Assembly (NCBI RefSeq): GCF_003346715.1
Contig: NZ_QQPQ01000001.1
Location: 235,353 to 299,352 of the forward strand
From: Oceanispirochaeta sp. M1
GTDB taxonomy: Bacteria > Spirochaetota > Spirochaetia > DSM-2461
Direction of reading: 5' to 3'
DNA: 64,000 nt
Shown here piece by piece: positions 40,703 to 50,406 of the stretch. A program made the translations under genes and the position numbers. The notes below the pieces were generated by a model. The model had not been told where the DNA came from. It made no database searches and saw only the letters and a list, made by a program, of their open reading frames with translations. The stretch's first letter is position 1, and every line of letters begins with the position of its first letter.

Positions 40703-42052
40703 ATGATTGCCAAGATCCTGATTGTTGATGATGAAGCACAGCTCTGTATCAGTCTATCCAAGCTTCTTAAAGCCAGGGGCTATTCTCCAATATTTACTAC
40801 AGAATCTGAAAAAGTTATGGGAATCCTGAAGGTCGAAAAAGTCTCTCTTGTGATCACAGATTTAAAGATGCCCGGTATGTCCGGGATAGATCTTATCCGC
40901 CTGATCAGAACTGAATACTCCGAACTTCCTATTATTATGGTATCAGGGTATGCCTCGGTTGATAATGTTGTTAAGGCCATGCGTTACGGAGCTGTAAACT
41001 TCTTTGAAAAACCTGTCCGTTTTTCAGAAATGGCAGTTGAAATTGATCGTCTTCTACCTAAAACAGTTATGAAGAGCAGTTTAAAGAATCAAAAATGGCA
41101 GAACTCCCGATATGATGGCAGTGATTCGTCAATTTTGACCTTTAATCCTTCAATGCAGGAAAAAATTAATTTACTGAAAAAAGCAGCTCCCACGGATGCT
41201 CCGGTTCTGATCACAGGAGAGTCGGGAACAGGAAAGGAGCTGGCGGCCTCTATGATACATGCTGAATGTTCCCGTTTTGATAAACCCTTTATCAAACTCA
41301 ACTGTGCAGCCATACCTGAAACTCTTCTTGAGTCAGAACTTTTCGGCCATGAGAAAGGAGCTTTTACGGATGCGGTAGAAGCAAGATCCGGAAAGTTTGA
41401 AGTTGTGGGGGAAGGAACCCTTTTTCTTGATGAAATAGGAGAGATCAGTCTGAAAACCCAGGCAAAATTACTACGGGTTCTTCAGGAGAAAGAGTTTGAA
41501 CGTATCGGTTCGCATAAGACCCGCAGGATGGAAGGACGTATTGTTGCGGCTACCAATAGAAAGCTTAAAGACAGAATCCGCGAGGGACTCTTCAGGGAAG
41601 ACCTTTTTTACCGCCTGTCTGTCATTCAGATTGAACTGCCTGCCCTGAGATCCAGGAAGGAAGATATTCTTCCTCTGACCAGGTTGTTTCTGTCTGATTT
41701 TAATCAAAAATACGGGAAGAATATTTCAGGCTTTGATCAGGAGACAGAAGTCCTGTTTTTAAAGCATGACTGGCCGGGAAATATTCGTGAGCTGAAGAAT
41801 ACAATTGAGAGAATGGTTATTTTCTGTGATGAAGAGATCATCAGTACAGAGTTTTTACCAGAGCAGTACAAAAATTATTCCGCGACTGATAAAACCGTAT
41901 TTCTGAAGACTGCCTCTAACAGTATATCAAGAGATATCATACTGGATGCCCTTGATAAGACCGGGGGGAACAGGAGCAGGGCTGCGGATTATCTGGGGAT
42001 TACCAGAAGAACCCTGTATAACAAAATGAAAAAACTGGATATTGAGGTCTGA
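40703..42052 (+). CDS. NtrC-type sigma-54 response regulator
   Basis: A 449-residue activator. Residues 1-120 are a receiver (VDDEAQLC, phosphoacceptor D53 in VITDLKMPGMSG, Lys in FEKPVRF). Residues about 150-380 are the AAA+ domain with GESGTGKE, the sigma-54 contact loop reading GAFTDA instead of GAFTGA, and GTLFLDEIGE. The C-terminus is a Fis-type HTH (GNRSRAADYLGITRRTLYNK). The stop overlaps the ATG of the ABC-kinase fusion (TGATG), so the pair forms a two-component system. It is divergent from araF, whose upstream region has a sigma-54 promoter and inverted repeats that this protein probably binds. Confidence 0.93.
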   Translation: MIAKILIVDDEAQLCISLSKLLKARGYSPIFTTESEKVMGILKVEKVSLVITDLKMPGMSGIDLIRLIRTEYSELPIIMVSGYASVDNVVKAMRYGAVNFFEKPVRFSEMAVEIDRLLPKTVMKSSLKNQKWQNSRYDGSDSSILTFNPSMQEKINLLKKAAPTDAPVLITGESGTGKELAASMIHAECSRFDKPFIKLNCAAIPETLLESELFGHEKGAFTDAVEARSGKFEVVGEGTLFLDEIGEISLKTQAKLLRVLQEKEFERIGSHKTRRMEGRIVAATNRKLKDRIREGLFREDLFYRLSVIQIELPALRSRKEDILPLTRLFLSDFNQKYGKNISGFDQETEVLFLKHDWPGNIRELKNTIERMVIFCDEEIISTEFLPEQYKNYSATDKTVFLKTASNSISRDIILDALDKTGGNRSRAADYLGITRRTLYNKMKKLDIEV

Positions 42053-43878
42053 TGGATTCCCCGCTGCTTGAGATGCGGAATATCCGTTTTAATTATGGAC
42101 ATGTCCCTGCACTGAAAGGGATCGATTTTGACCTTTACCCTGGCGAGATCCATGCATTAACCGGCGATCACGGCTCAGGAAAAACAAGTCTTGTAAAAAT
42201 ATTAAGCGGTTCTCTTCTACTTCAGGGAGGCAGTATTCGTGTCAATGGGCAGAGCTTCTATGGTTTTAATCCTTCTGCTTCTGTCCAGCAGGGAATAGGC
42301 ATGGTTTATCAGAGTGAAACTCTTATCCCTTCAGGAACCCTTTTTGACAATGTATATCTGGGACGCTTTCCCCAATTTATATTCAGCAGACGAAGAAAGG
42401 AGTTGTTAAAACATTGTCAGGAGCTTTTTGACATTTATGGATTTGACGAAGATCCCATGACAAGGGTTACGGCCCTATCTCCTGCCAGACGGCAGGTATT
42501 GTCGTTTCTCCGTGTTCTGGCTCAGGAGGCAAAAATCCTGATTCTGGATGAAATTGCCCAAAAAACAACTCCAGAGGAGCAGCAGCATATATATCGGATG
42601 CTCAGGATGTGCCGGGCCCAGAACAAGGGAATAATTTATGTCAGTTCCAATATTGATGAGATATTCAGAATCTCTGACAGAGTAACAATTCTTAAGGACG
42701 GTCATAGACGCGGAACGGAAGAGGTGAGCCGTGTTGACAGAACCAGACTGGTAAACCTTGCCTTCAGTTTTGCCATTGATCGTGATGAGAGTCCTACTCA
42801 GGTTGATCATGAGGTTCTTCTTATGTCCCGTTATGATCAGAGAATCATTAACGATATACCTCAAGGCCTTATTATAATATCTCCTAATGATGAGATTCAG
42901 GATCTTAATACAGCAGCGTCAAGAATACTGGAATGTGATCCAGTAGAAATCAAAGGGCAGCCCTTAAATGAGTATTTCAGGGATCTTCAACTTGAGAAGC
43001 TGGATGAAATTGAGAAGGTTATTGTTGAACGGAAAGCCGGTCTGTGGCAAAAATTGAAATTTGTCAGGAATAAACTGCTTAAGATCAGGGTCAGTCCTTT
43101 GGGAGAAGAAGGGGACTCCAGGCATGGAATGCTGGTTTTTCTGGAAGATATTTCTTCTGACTATGAGACGAAAGAGTATCTGCAACAGGCCGAAAAGTTT
43201 GTTTCTACAGCCGAAATGGCGGCCGGTGTGGCTCATGAAGTGAATAATCCTCTGGGAATTATTCAGAATTATCTTGACCTGATGCAGCTGGATGAGCTTC
43301 CTGAAAATTCTCAGGACTGTGTTCAGCATATTCAGTCGGAACTGACTAGAATTGTAGAGATCATCAGCAGTCTGCTCTCTTTTTCACGTGTAGGGGTTCG
43401 CCCTATCAAGTCTCTGGATCTGCATCTGCTCCTTGATGAAGTAAGCATACTGATGGGACATAAATTCAAAGAGAGAAAAATCACTCTTGAGAAAGATTAC
43501 CGTTCGGGGCAGATCCTGCTTGATGCACATGAGAATAAGCTGAAGCAATTATTTCTAAACCTTCTGAGTAATGCTCTTGAGGCAGTTCTTAAGGGGGGGA
43601 AGATTATTGTCAGGACATCTCTATGTCAATCGGCTGAGGGTGTTCCACAGGCTGTGATCAGTTTCATTGATAATGGTCACGGCATCCCCGGTGAGATTCT
43701 TGATCAAATATTTTCTCCTTTTTACAGTACAAAAATGACTAAGACAAATACCGGATTGGGACTATCTATCTGTCAGCATATTGCCGAATCTTACAATGGT
43801 AAAATTACTGCCGAAAGTATCCCCGGTGAGAATACATCTTTTCTGGTCTATCTACCCCTGACTCAGGGGCAGGACTGA
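42052..43878 (+). CDS. ABC-ATPase/PAS/histidine kinase fusion
   Basis: A 608-residue hybrid. Residues 1-225 are a sugar-type ABC ATPase resembling the first half of AraG: Walker A GDHGSGKT (38-45), Q87 of the Q-loop, Walker B ILILDE (162-167). The signature is LSPARRQ instead of LSIGQRQ, and the switch His of YVSHRMEEI is Ser199 in YVSSNIDEI, so ATP binding is likely but fast hydrolysis is not. About 258-372 is a PAS domain. Then HisKA (VAHEVNNPLG, H395) and a full HATPase domain (LLSNALEA, DNGHGIP, GLGLSI). No membrane segment. It is coupled to the sigma-54 regulator by TGATG. It probably senses ATPase-linked or permease-linked status of a sugar importer. Confidence 0.92.
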   Translation: MDSPLLEMRNIRFNYGHVPALKGIDFDLYPGEIHALTGDHGSGKTSLVKILSGSLLLQGGSIRVNGQSFYGFNPSASVQQGIGMVYQSETLIPSGTLFDNVYLGRFPQFIFSRRRKELLKHCQELFDIYGFDEDPMTRVTALSPARRQVLSFLRVLAQEAKILILDEIAQKTTPEEQQHIYRMLRMCRAQNKGIIYVSSNIDEIFRISDRVTILKDGHRRGTEEVSRVDRTRLVNLAFSFAIDRDESPTQVDHEVLLMSRYDQRIINDIPQGLIIISPNDEIQDLNTAASRILECDPVEIKGQPLNEYFRDLQLEKLDEIEKVIVERKAGLWQKLKFVRNKLLKIRVSPLGEEGDSRHGMLVFLEDISSDYETKEYLQQAEKFVSTAEMAAGVAHEVNNPLGIIQNYLDLMQLDELPENSQDCVQHIQSELTRIVEIISSLLSFSRVGVRPIKSLDLHLLLDEVSILMGHKFKERKITLEKDYRSGQILLDAHENKLKQLFLNLLSNALEAVLKGGKIIVRTSLCQSAEGVPQAVISFIDNGHGIPGEILDQIFSPFYSTKMTKTNTGLGLSICQHIAESYNGKITAESIPGENTSFLVYLPLTQGQD

Positions 43879-43896
43879 ATACTCCATCATAGCCGC

Positions 43897-43925
43897 TTGC
43901 CGGTCTTTTCAGCTGATTGTATAAT
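43897..43925 (+). promoter_or_regulatory. Promoter of the 43932 LacI gene, leaderless
   Basis: TTGCCG, 17 nt, perfect TATAAT ending 7 nt before the GTG. No Shine-Dalgarno. One of the clearest leaderless cases in the window. Confidence 0.65.
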
Positions 43926-43931
43926 ATCTGA

Positions 43932-44999
43932 GTGTCTTCCAAAAAAAACAGTCGAATTACTCTTCAGAATATAGCCGATGCACTTGGAATTTCCAGAGGG
44001 ACTGTGGACCGGGCTATTCACAGCCGGGGACGTATCAGTGAAAAAACCCGCAGAGAAATTCTTGATAAAGCCTCAGCAATGGGTTATATCGATGATAAAA
44101 TAACCCGTTTTACAACTTTGAAAAAGAAGATTCAGATTCTGGCTCTTTTCCCTGAGAGTCCCTCATTTTTTTATGACATGATGAAAACAGGCTTGTTTTC
44201 TGCTCTGAAAGAGCAGAATGATTCTTTGCTTGAGCTGAAAATTATTGATTATAATCCTGAAAATTCAGACGGTTTTCTAGATATATTGAAATCTTCAGTG
44301 CAGGAAGATGATCTGAAGGGCGTCCTTCTTGTTCCTTCCGGTCATTTTGATCCCTCAATTACTCTCCCCGGATCTGCAAAAATCCCTTATCTCACCATTA
44401 ATACTGATCTTCCAGGAACTAAGAGAAGCTGTTTTATCGGTCAGGATCTTTATCAGAGCGGCCGTTTAGGGGGTGAACTTATTCACAAATTCTGCTCTGA
44501 AGGAAAACTGCTTGTTCTCAGTGGATATAAAGGATTATGGGCTCATGACCAGAGGGTGCAGGGTGCAGTGGATGTTCTACAGGATATAAGCACAGGACAG
44601 AATAAGACAGTGGTCTACTGTGATGATGATATTGGGATGGCCGCAGAGCTTGTGAAAGATGCCTTTGCTTCAGACAGGGATCTCAGGGCGGTCCTTTCTC
44701 TTACTGCAGCCGCTACTTTAGGTGCGGTCCATGCAATTGAATCCATGGGATCCGACAATCGGATTCCACTTGTCGGTTTTGACTTTAATGAAGAGCTTTC
44801 TAAAGCTCTGGATGACGGATTCTGTGATGCTCTTATAGGACAGAATCCTGAGCTTCAGGGAGCTTATGCCTTCAAACTGATGTACAGTATTCTCATGAAT
44901 AATCACAAGCTGAAAAATGATTGCTTTGTGACTCCAACCGAAATATATTTCAAAGAACTTAAACCAGAACAGTTTTCCAGATCAGATTTTTTTATATAA
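43932..44999 (+). CDS. LacI-family transcriptional regulator
   Basis: A 355-residue regulator: HTH ITLQNIADALGISRGTVDRA (residues 9-28), hinge near 45-60, then a periplasmic-binding-like domain with FIGQDLYQSGRLGGELIH and VGFDFNEELSKALDDGFCDALIGQNP. TVDRAI in place of the usual TVSR(V/A)L is typical of the subgroup whose effector domain resembles ribose/galactose-binding proteins. GTG start, leaderless. It lies between the ABC-kinase fusion and a URO-D gene whose promoter carries an inverted repeat just downstream of the -10 box, a plausible operator. Confidence 0.87.
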   Translation: MSSKKNSRITLQNIADALGISRGTVDRAIHSRGRISEKTRREILDKASAMGYIDDKITRFTTLKKKIQILALFPESPSFFYDMMKTGLFSALKEQNDSLLELKIIDYNPENSDGFLDILKSSVQEDDLKGVLLVPSGHFDPSITLPGSAKIPYLTINTDLPGTKRSCFIGQDLYQSGRLGGELIHKFCSEGKLLVLSGYKGLWAHDQRVQGAVDVLQDISTGQNKTVVYCDDDIGMAAELVKDAFASDRDLRAVLSLTAAATLGAVHAIESMGSDNRIPLVGFDFNEELSKALDDGFCDALIGQNPELQGAYAFKLMYSILMNNHKLKNDCFVTPTEIYFKELKPEQFSRSDFFI

Positions 45000-45017
45000 T
45001 TTTGGATTCTTTTATTC

Positions 45018-45046
45018 TTGACCGTATGAAAAGGCTGTTGTATTCT
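45018..45046 (+). promoter_or_regulatory. Sigma-70 promoter of the 45091 URO-D gene
   Basis: TTGACC, 17 nt, TATTCT. The expected leader is about 38 nt and ends with a good GAGAGGA ribosome site, so this transcript is not leaderless. Confidence 0.65.
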
Positions 45047-45049
45047 ATG

Positions 45050-45067
45050 TGCGTGCAAATGAACGCA
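45050..45067. promoter_or_regulatory. Candidate LacI-type operator
   Basis: TGCGT-N8-ACGCA, an 18-bp inverted repeat 3 nt after the -10 box. Its left part, TGCGTGCAAATG, matches 11 of 12 bases of TGCGTGCCAATG at 40471-40482 over the araF sigma-54 -24 element. Confidence 0.45.
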
Positions 45068-45090
45068 AACGAGATAGAGAGGAATCAATA

Positions 45091-46185
45091 ATGAAAAAAG
45101 GAAACTGGTCTGATTTTCAGCTGGAAGGAAAGCCCGATTTTGAAAAATCAATGCAGAGGATAGAAGCCTGGTATGAAAACCGGATTATCGACAGGGTTCC
45201 GGTCCGATTCCATCGGCATAATGCCCAGTTTGATAATGAATCTGTGGTTGGTAAGTCATGGCCCAGTCTGAAAGATCGCTGGTTTGACAGCGAGTATCAG
45301 GTAGATTCCTTTGTTAAGAGTATTGAAGGAAAGACTTTCAGGGGAGAGACATTTCCTATTTTTGATCCTAATTTGGGGCCGGATATTTTTCAGGCATTCT
45401 ATGGTCAGGACCTTGAATTCGGAGAAGTGACTTCATGGACACATCCAAAGATAGAGACAGCAGAGGATCTTTCAAAGATAAAATTTGATAAAGAGAATCT
45501 ATATTTAAAAAAGATAGAAGAGATGACAGATTATGCTCTTCAGCAATGTGATGGTAAATTCATTGTTGGCTACACAGACCTCCATCCGGGGATGGATTTT
45601 CTGGCATCATGGAGAGGAAATGACAAGGTCTGTATGGATTTTTACCTCGATCCTGATCTACTGAAGCAGATGATCCGTCTGGGAACAGAGGGGTTTCAGG
45701 ATATCTTTGATCATTTCCATAATATCCTCAGTGCTGCCGGGCAGCCCTCTGCCAACTGGATGGGAATCCCGTCGGCAGGTAAACTTCATATTCCCAGTAA
45801 TGACTTTTCAGCCCTTATCGGAAACGAACTCTTTGATGAATACTGCCTCCCCATTCTTCAGAAAGAAGTGAAGACCATGGATACCAATATCTTTCATCTG
45901 GATGGAAGAGGTGTTGCCAATCATATTGATTCCATTCTGACTGTACCGGAGATTGATGCCATACAGTGGGTTCAGGGAGTGGGGGATGATCAGCCGATCA
46001 TGCAATGGGTACCGTTTTTCAAGAAGCTGCAGGATGCGGGTATGCCGGTTATTGCCGATGTCGCTGTAAGTGAACTTGAAGATTTTATGGCAGCTGTCAG
46101 ACCCGAGGGGATTTGTCTCTGGGTCGGTGCAGATTCTGATGAAGAGGAAGAGAGAATCCTGGAACGTCTTCTTCATTGGAGCTGA
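45091..46185 (+). CDS. URO-D superfamily protein
   Basis: Third URO-D-fold protein, 364 residues from the ATG at 45091. That start is preferred over a GTG at 45049 because GAGAGGA lies 7 nt upstream and the GTG falls within the putative operator. Motifs: RIEAWYENRIIDRVPVRFH, YTDLHPGMDFLASWRG, NWMGIPSAGKLHIPSNDFS, and IFHLDGRGVANHIDSIL where the zinc-type HxC is HLD. HemE and MtaA landmarks are absent. It is probably controlled by the LacI regulator just upstream. Substrate unknown. Confidence 0.72.
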   Translation: MKKGNWSDFQLEGKPDFEKSMQRIEAWYENRIIDRVPVRFHRHNAQFDNESVVGKSWPSLKDRWFDSEYQVDSFVKSIEGKTFRGETFPIFDPNLGPDIFQAFYGQDLEFGEVTSWTHPKIETAEDLSKIKFDKENLYLKKIEEMTDYALQQCDGKFIVGYTDLHPGMDFLASWRGNDKVCMDFYLDPDLLKQMIRLGTEGFQDIFDHFHNILSAAGQPSANWMGIPSAGKLHIPSNDFSALIGNELFDEYCLPILQKEVKTMDTNIFHLDGRGVANHIDSILTVPEIDAIQWVQGVGDDQPIMQWVPFFKKLQDAGMPVIADVAVSELEDFMAAVRPEGICLWVGADSDEEEERILERLLHWS

Positions 46186-46194
46186 TCGTAAAAA

Positions 46195-46214
46195 AGCCCG
46201 GATTGCTCCGGGCT
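46195..46214. terminator. Bidirectional terminator between URO-D gene and eno
   Basis: AGCCCGG-ATTGCT-CCGGGCT with T-rich sequence on the plus side and six A residues on the left, which read as T on the minus strand. It serves both convergent genes; the minus-strand tract is the stronger. Confidence 0.85.
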
Positions 46215-46249
46215 CTTATTAGTTTTACAAGGTATTGCTTCCCTGTTAA

Positions 46250-47590
<1,341 letters not shown>

Positions 47591-47744
47591 TCAACCCGGT
47601 ATAATTATAGACCGGTGAAAACCTCTTTCCTTTATTAAAATATGGTGACTGCAGGATTAAAAGTCAAATCTGCAGTGCTAAAATTTATATGATTAAAATT
47701 ATGATAAACTAAGTTGGGTTGTCAATGCTAATTGAATACTTTCC

Positions 47745-47774
47745 TTGACCTCTATGAACCATGCGCACTAAAAT
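47745..47774 (+). promoter_or_regulatory. Promoter of proS, leaderless
   Basis: TTGACC, 18 nt, TAAAAT ending 7 nt before the ATG at 47781, with no Shine-Dalgarno. The remainder of the 226-bp eno-proS gap is AT-rich and holds no gene. Confidence 0.55.
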
Positions 47775-47780
47775 ACTTAA

Positions 47781-49487
47781 ATGAAATATTCCAGACTCAT
47801 AGGAAAGACAAGCAGAGCAGGTTCGGTCAGGCAGCAGTCAAATGTGACACTTGAAGGTTATTCCCTTCTGCTGCGCGCCGGTTTTGTACACGTTCTGGGG
47901 CAGGGCCTGATCTCTTACCTCCCCTTAGGGAAAAAGGTGATGGAAAACCTGAAAACCCTTATTGCCGAAGAAATGCAGGATCTGGGAGGGGAAGAGTTCC
48001 TGGCTCCCCTTGTGAATCCTATTGCTATCTGGAATAAGTCGGGCCGAAGCAGGATGAAGGATAATCCTCTTGTCACTTTTAAGGATAAAAAGGGGAGGAC
48101 ACTGGTTCTCTCTCCTACCCATGAAGAGGCCGCCGTTGAACTTGCAAGATCTGCGGTCACTTCCTACAGGGACTTCCCGCTATTTATATATCAATTTCAG
48201 AGTAAGTTCCGCGATGAATCCCGTACACGTCTGGGACTTGTGAGAGTGAAGGAATTTGTTATGAAAGATGCTTATTCCTTTCATCGCAGCCAGGTCGATC
48301 TAAATAACTTTTTTCCGAAAATATTCAATGCCTATGTCCGTATTTTTGAAAAATGTTCTTTGCCGGTTATCCCTGCAGAATCGGGTGTCGGGATTATGGG
48401 CGGCTCAAAGGCTTATGAGTTTTTATATCTCCATGAACAGGGACGGGATTATGTTATGGTCTGCCCCTCATGCGGATACAGGGCAAACCGCTCGGTGGCT
48501 GTGGGTGTGAAAAGCAGTACACCGGAAATCCCAATGGGATTATCCCGGGTGGAGACAAAAGGCTGTTTCGATCTGGAATGTCTGTCCCGTCAGTTTAATC
48601 TTCCATTTTCAAAGCTGATCAAACCCAGAGTCTATGAATCCGAAGAGGGGCCTGTCATGGCGGTTGTCCTGGGGGATTATGATATCTCCCTGGATAAACT
48701 GAATGCCATTCTCGGTTTTTCTGTCGGGAAACCTGCGGGAGATGAGACTCTGAAAAAATACAATCTTATTCCGGGCTATATGTCCCCGGTAGCACTCCCT
48801 GAAGGAGTAAGAGTCATTGTAGATGATGCTGTGGTGAACACTCCCAATCTTGTAATGGGGGTAAATCAGGAGGGCTTTCATTATATTAATGCTAATTTCG
48901 GCAGAGACTTTGATATTCCTCCCAGCGCGGATATCGCCCAGTTGAATCCGGGAGATCTCTGCTTTGACTGCGGTAAGCCCCTCGAATCTCATAAGGCCAT
49001 TGAGATGGGCAATATTTTCAAACTTGATGACTTTTATACCAGACGGATGGGCTTTTCCTTCGAAAATGACAAAGGGCGGAAATCATATCCGTATATGGGG
49101 GCTTACGGGATGGGACTTGGCCGCCTGATGGCCTGCATTGCCGAGAATAACCGGGATGACCGAGGTCTGATCTGGCCCCTGGAACTGGCTCCCTATACTT
49201 TTTATATTATGGGTATAGGCCACTCCATGAGAATTTCTAAGGCAGTGGATGAACTTGCTTTGGAACTGGGAGAAAAGGATGTCATCATTGATGACAGGGT
49301 TGAATCTATCGGGGTTAAATTCCGGGATGCTGATATTCTGGGTATTCCTCTGCGTATAGTTGTAGGCCGGCGGTATTTAGAGAATAATGAGCTTGAATTG
49401 AAAGACAGAAAAAGCGGTGAAAAATGGTTTATTCCCAGAGAAAATCTGGCAAAAGAACTGAAGGTATGGAGAAAAAAACGTGGCTGA
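47781..49487 (+). CDS. proS: Prolyl-tRNA synthetase, bacterial type
   Basis: Charges tRNA-Pro. Length 568 fits the bacterial form with an editing insertion. Class II motif 2 reads FRDESRTRLGLVRVKEFVMKDAYSFH in pieces at about residues 147-172, somewhat diverged from the usual RPRFGLMR. The YbaK-like insertion spans about 230-385 (VMAVVLGDYDISLDKLNAIL). Motif 3 is GAYGMGLGRLMA, and the anticodon-binding domain is at the C-terminus (VIIDDRVESIGVKFRDADIL). The GNAT gene overlaps its end by 8 nt. Confidence 0.95.
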   Translation: MKYSRLIGKTSRAGSVRQQSNVTLEGYSLLLRAGFVHVLGQGLISYLPLGKKVMENLKTLIAEEMQDLGGEEFLAPLVNPIAIWNKSGRSRMKDNPLVTFKDKKGRTLVLSPTHEEAAVELARSAVTSYRDFPLFIYQFQSKFRDESRTRLGLVRVKEFVMKDAYSFHRSQVDLNNFFPKIFNAYVRIFEKCSLPVIPAESGVGIMGGSKAYEFLYLHEQGRDYVMVCPSCGYRANRSVAVGVKSSTPEIPMGLSRVETKGCFDLECLSRQFNLPFSKLIKPRVYESEEGPVMAVVLGDYDISLDKLNAILGFSVGKPAGDETLKKYNLIPGYMSPVALPEGVRVIVDDAVVNTPNLVMGVNQEGFHYINANFGRDFDIPPSADIAQLNPGDLCFDCGKPLESHKAIEMGNIFKLDDFYTRRMGFSFENDKGRKSYPYMGAYGMGLGRLMACIAENNRDDRGLIWPLELAPYTFYIMGIGHSMRISKAVDELALELGEKDVIIDDRVESIGVKFRDADILGIPLRIVVGRRYLENNELELKDRKSGEKWFIPRENLAKELKVWRKKRG

Positions 49488-50397
49488 ACAGTTCAAACTG
49501 ACATCGGAGCTTATTGATCAGATCATTTTTGCCATGGAGAACCAGAAGGAATCCTTTCTCCTGGATACTGAGACTCTTATATTGTCCACCAGGTCTTCGG
49601 CGGATGAGTCCCGCAAAGACTTTCTTCTCCCTGTTCCTGACTGGACACCAAGCGACGGTTATCATCTGATGGATAGCTTCGCAGGGACTCTGAAAAATCC
49701 GATTTACAGGGAACGTCTCCATGAAATACTGAATTCGGGAAGAGGAGTTTTCAGAGGATTCAAGAATGTACTGAAAGAACGCGATGACCTTGAGAACGCC
49801 TGGTTTCTGCATAAAGACCGTGAGATGAAAAAAAGGGTTCGGAACTGGTATTCCGATCTTTGTGATTACTGGGGTATTGAGTCTCTTGGTGAAGAACCTG
49901 AAGAGACGGATGACCTGTTTCTGGATGAGTTTTCTATGGAACTTTTTTCAGCGGATGATGAGATGTTTGAGCAGGTCCGGGTATCTTTCCGGGAAGAACT
50001 TTACAAGGAGAGTCCTGAAGGGCTTAAAACTATGCTTCTCCGACACCATTATCATCCTCAGCGGAGTGCCGATCTTGCCGTAAAGGCCATGAGTCCAGAG
50101 GGTAGCAGTTGCGGATTTATTTCTATTTATCTGGATACTGAAAAGGATAAGATCTATGCTGCTCTGGACTGTCTGTATGTTCTTCCTGAATATCGTGGTG
50201 CGGGGATTGCAGCAGGTCTGCTGGATTATCTACTGGATCACTGCTATCACAACAGGGTAGAGACTCTCCTTCTCATCCTTCCTCCCGAAGGGGAAGTCCT
50301 TGGAAAAACATTGGAAAGGCGGGGATTTAAAGCCATTGGACCCTGTCTGCTGCTCAATCTGGAGCAGTGGTTCTATGAGCAGCAGAATATATCCTGA
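49480..50397 (+). CDS. GNAT-family acetyltransferase
   Basis: A 305-residue protein. Residues about 1-110 form a UPF0158-like region (LTSELIDQIIFAMENQKESF, DGYHLMDSFAG) and about 165-295 a GNAT domain with the acetyl-CoA motif LYVLPEYRGAGIAAGLLDYL. The GTG start overlaps the proS end by 8 nt, so the two are coupled. The acceptor is unknown; a modification of protein or of a small molecule is possible. It ends 9 bp from a convergent gene. Confidence 0.78.
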   Translation: MAEQFKLTSELIDQIIFAMENQKESFLLDTETLILSTRSSADESRKDFLLPVPDWTPSDGYHLMDSFAGTLKNPIYRERLHEILNSGRGVFRGFKNVLKERDDLENAWFLHKDREMKKRVRNWYSDLCDYWGIESLGEEPEETDDLFLDEFSMELFSADDEMFEQVRVSFREELYKESPEGLKTMLLRHHYHPQRSADLAVKAMSPEGSSCGFISIYLDTEKDKIYAALDCLYVLPEYRGAGIAAGLLDYLLDHCYHNRVETLLLILPPEGEVLGKTLERRGFKAIGPCLLLNLEQWFYEQQNIS

Positions 50398-50406
50398 ATC
50401 CAGGTT

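Noticed and set aside
42052..43878. Assembly artefact joining an ABC gene and a kinase gene
   Set aside because: The frame is continuous, codon use is uniform, the linker matches that of AraG, and the start is coupled to the cognate regulator; one true gene is the simpler reading.
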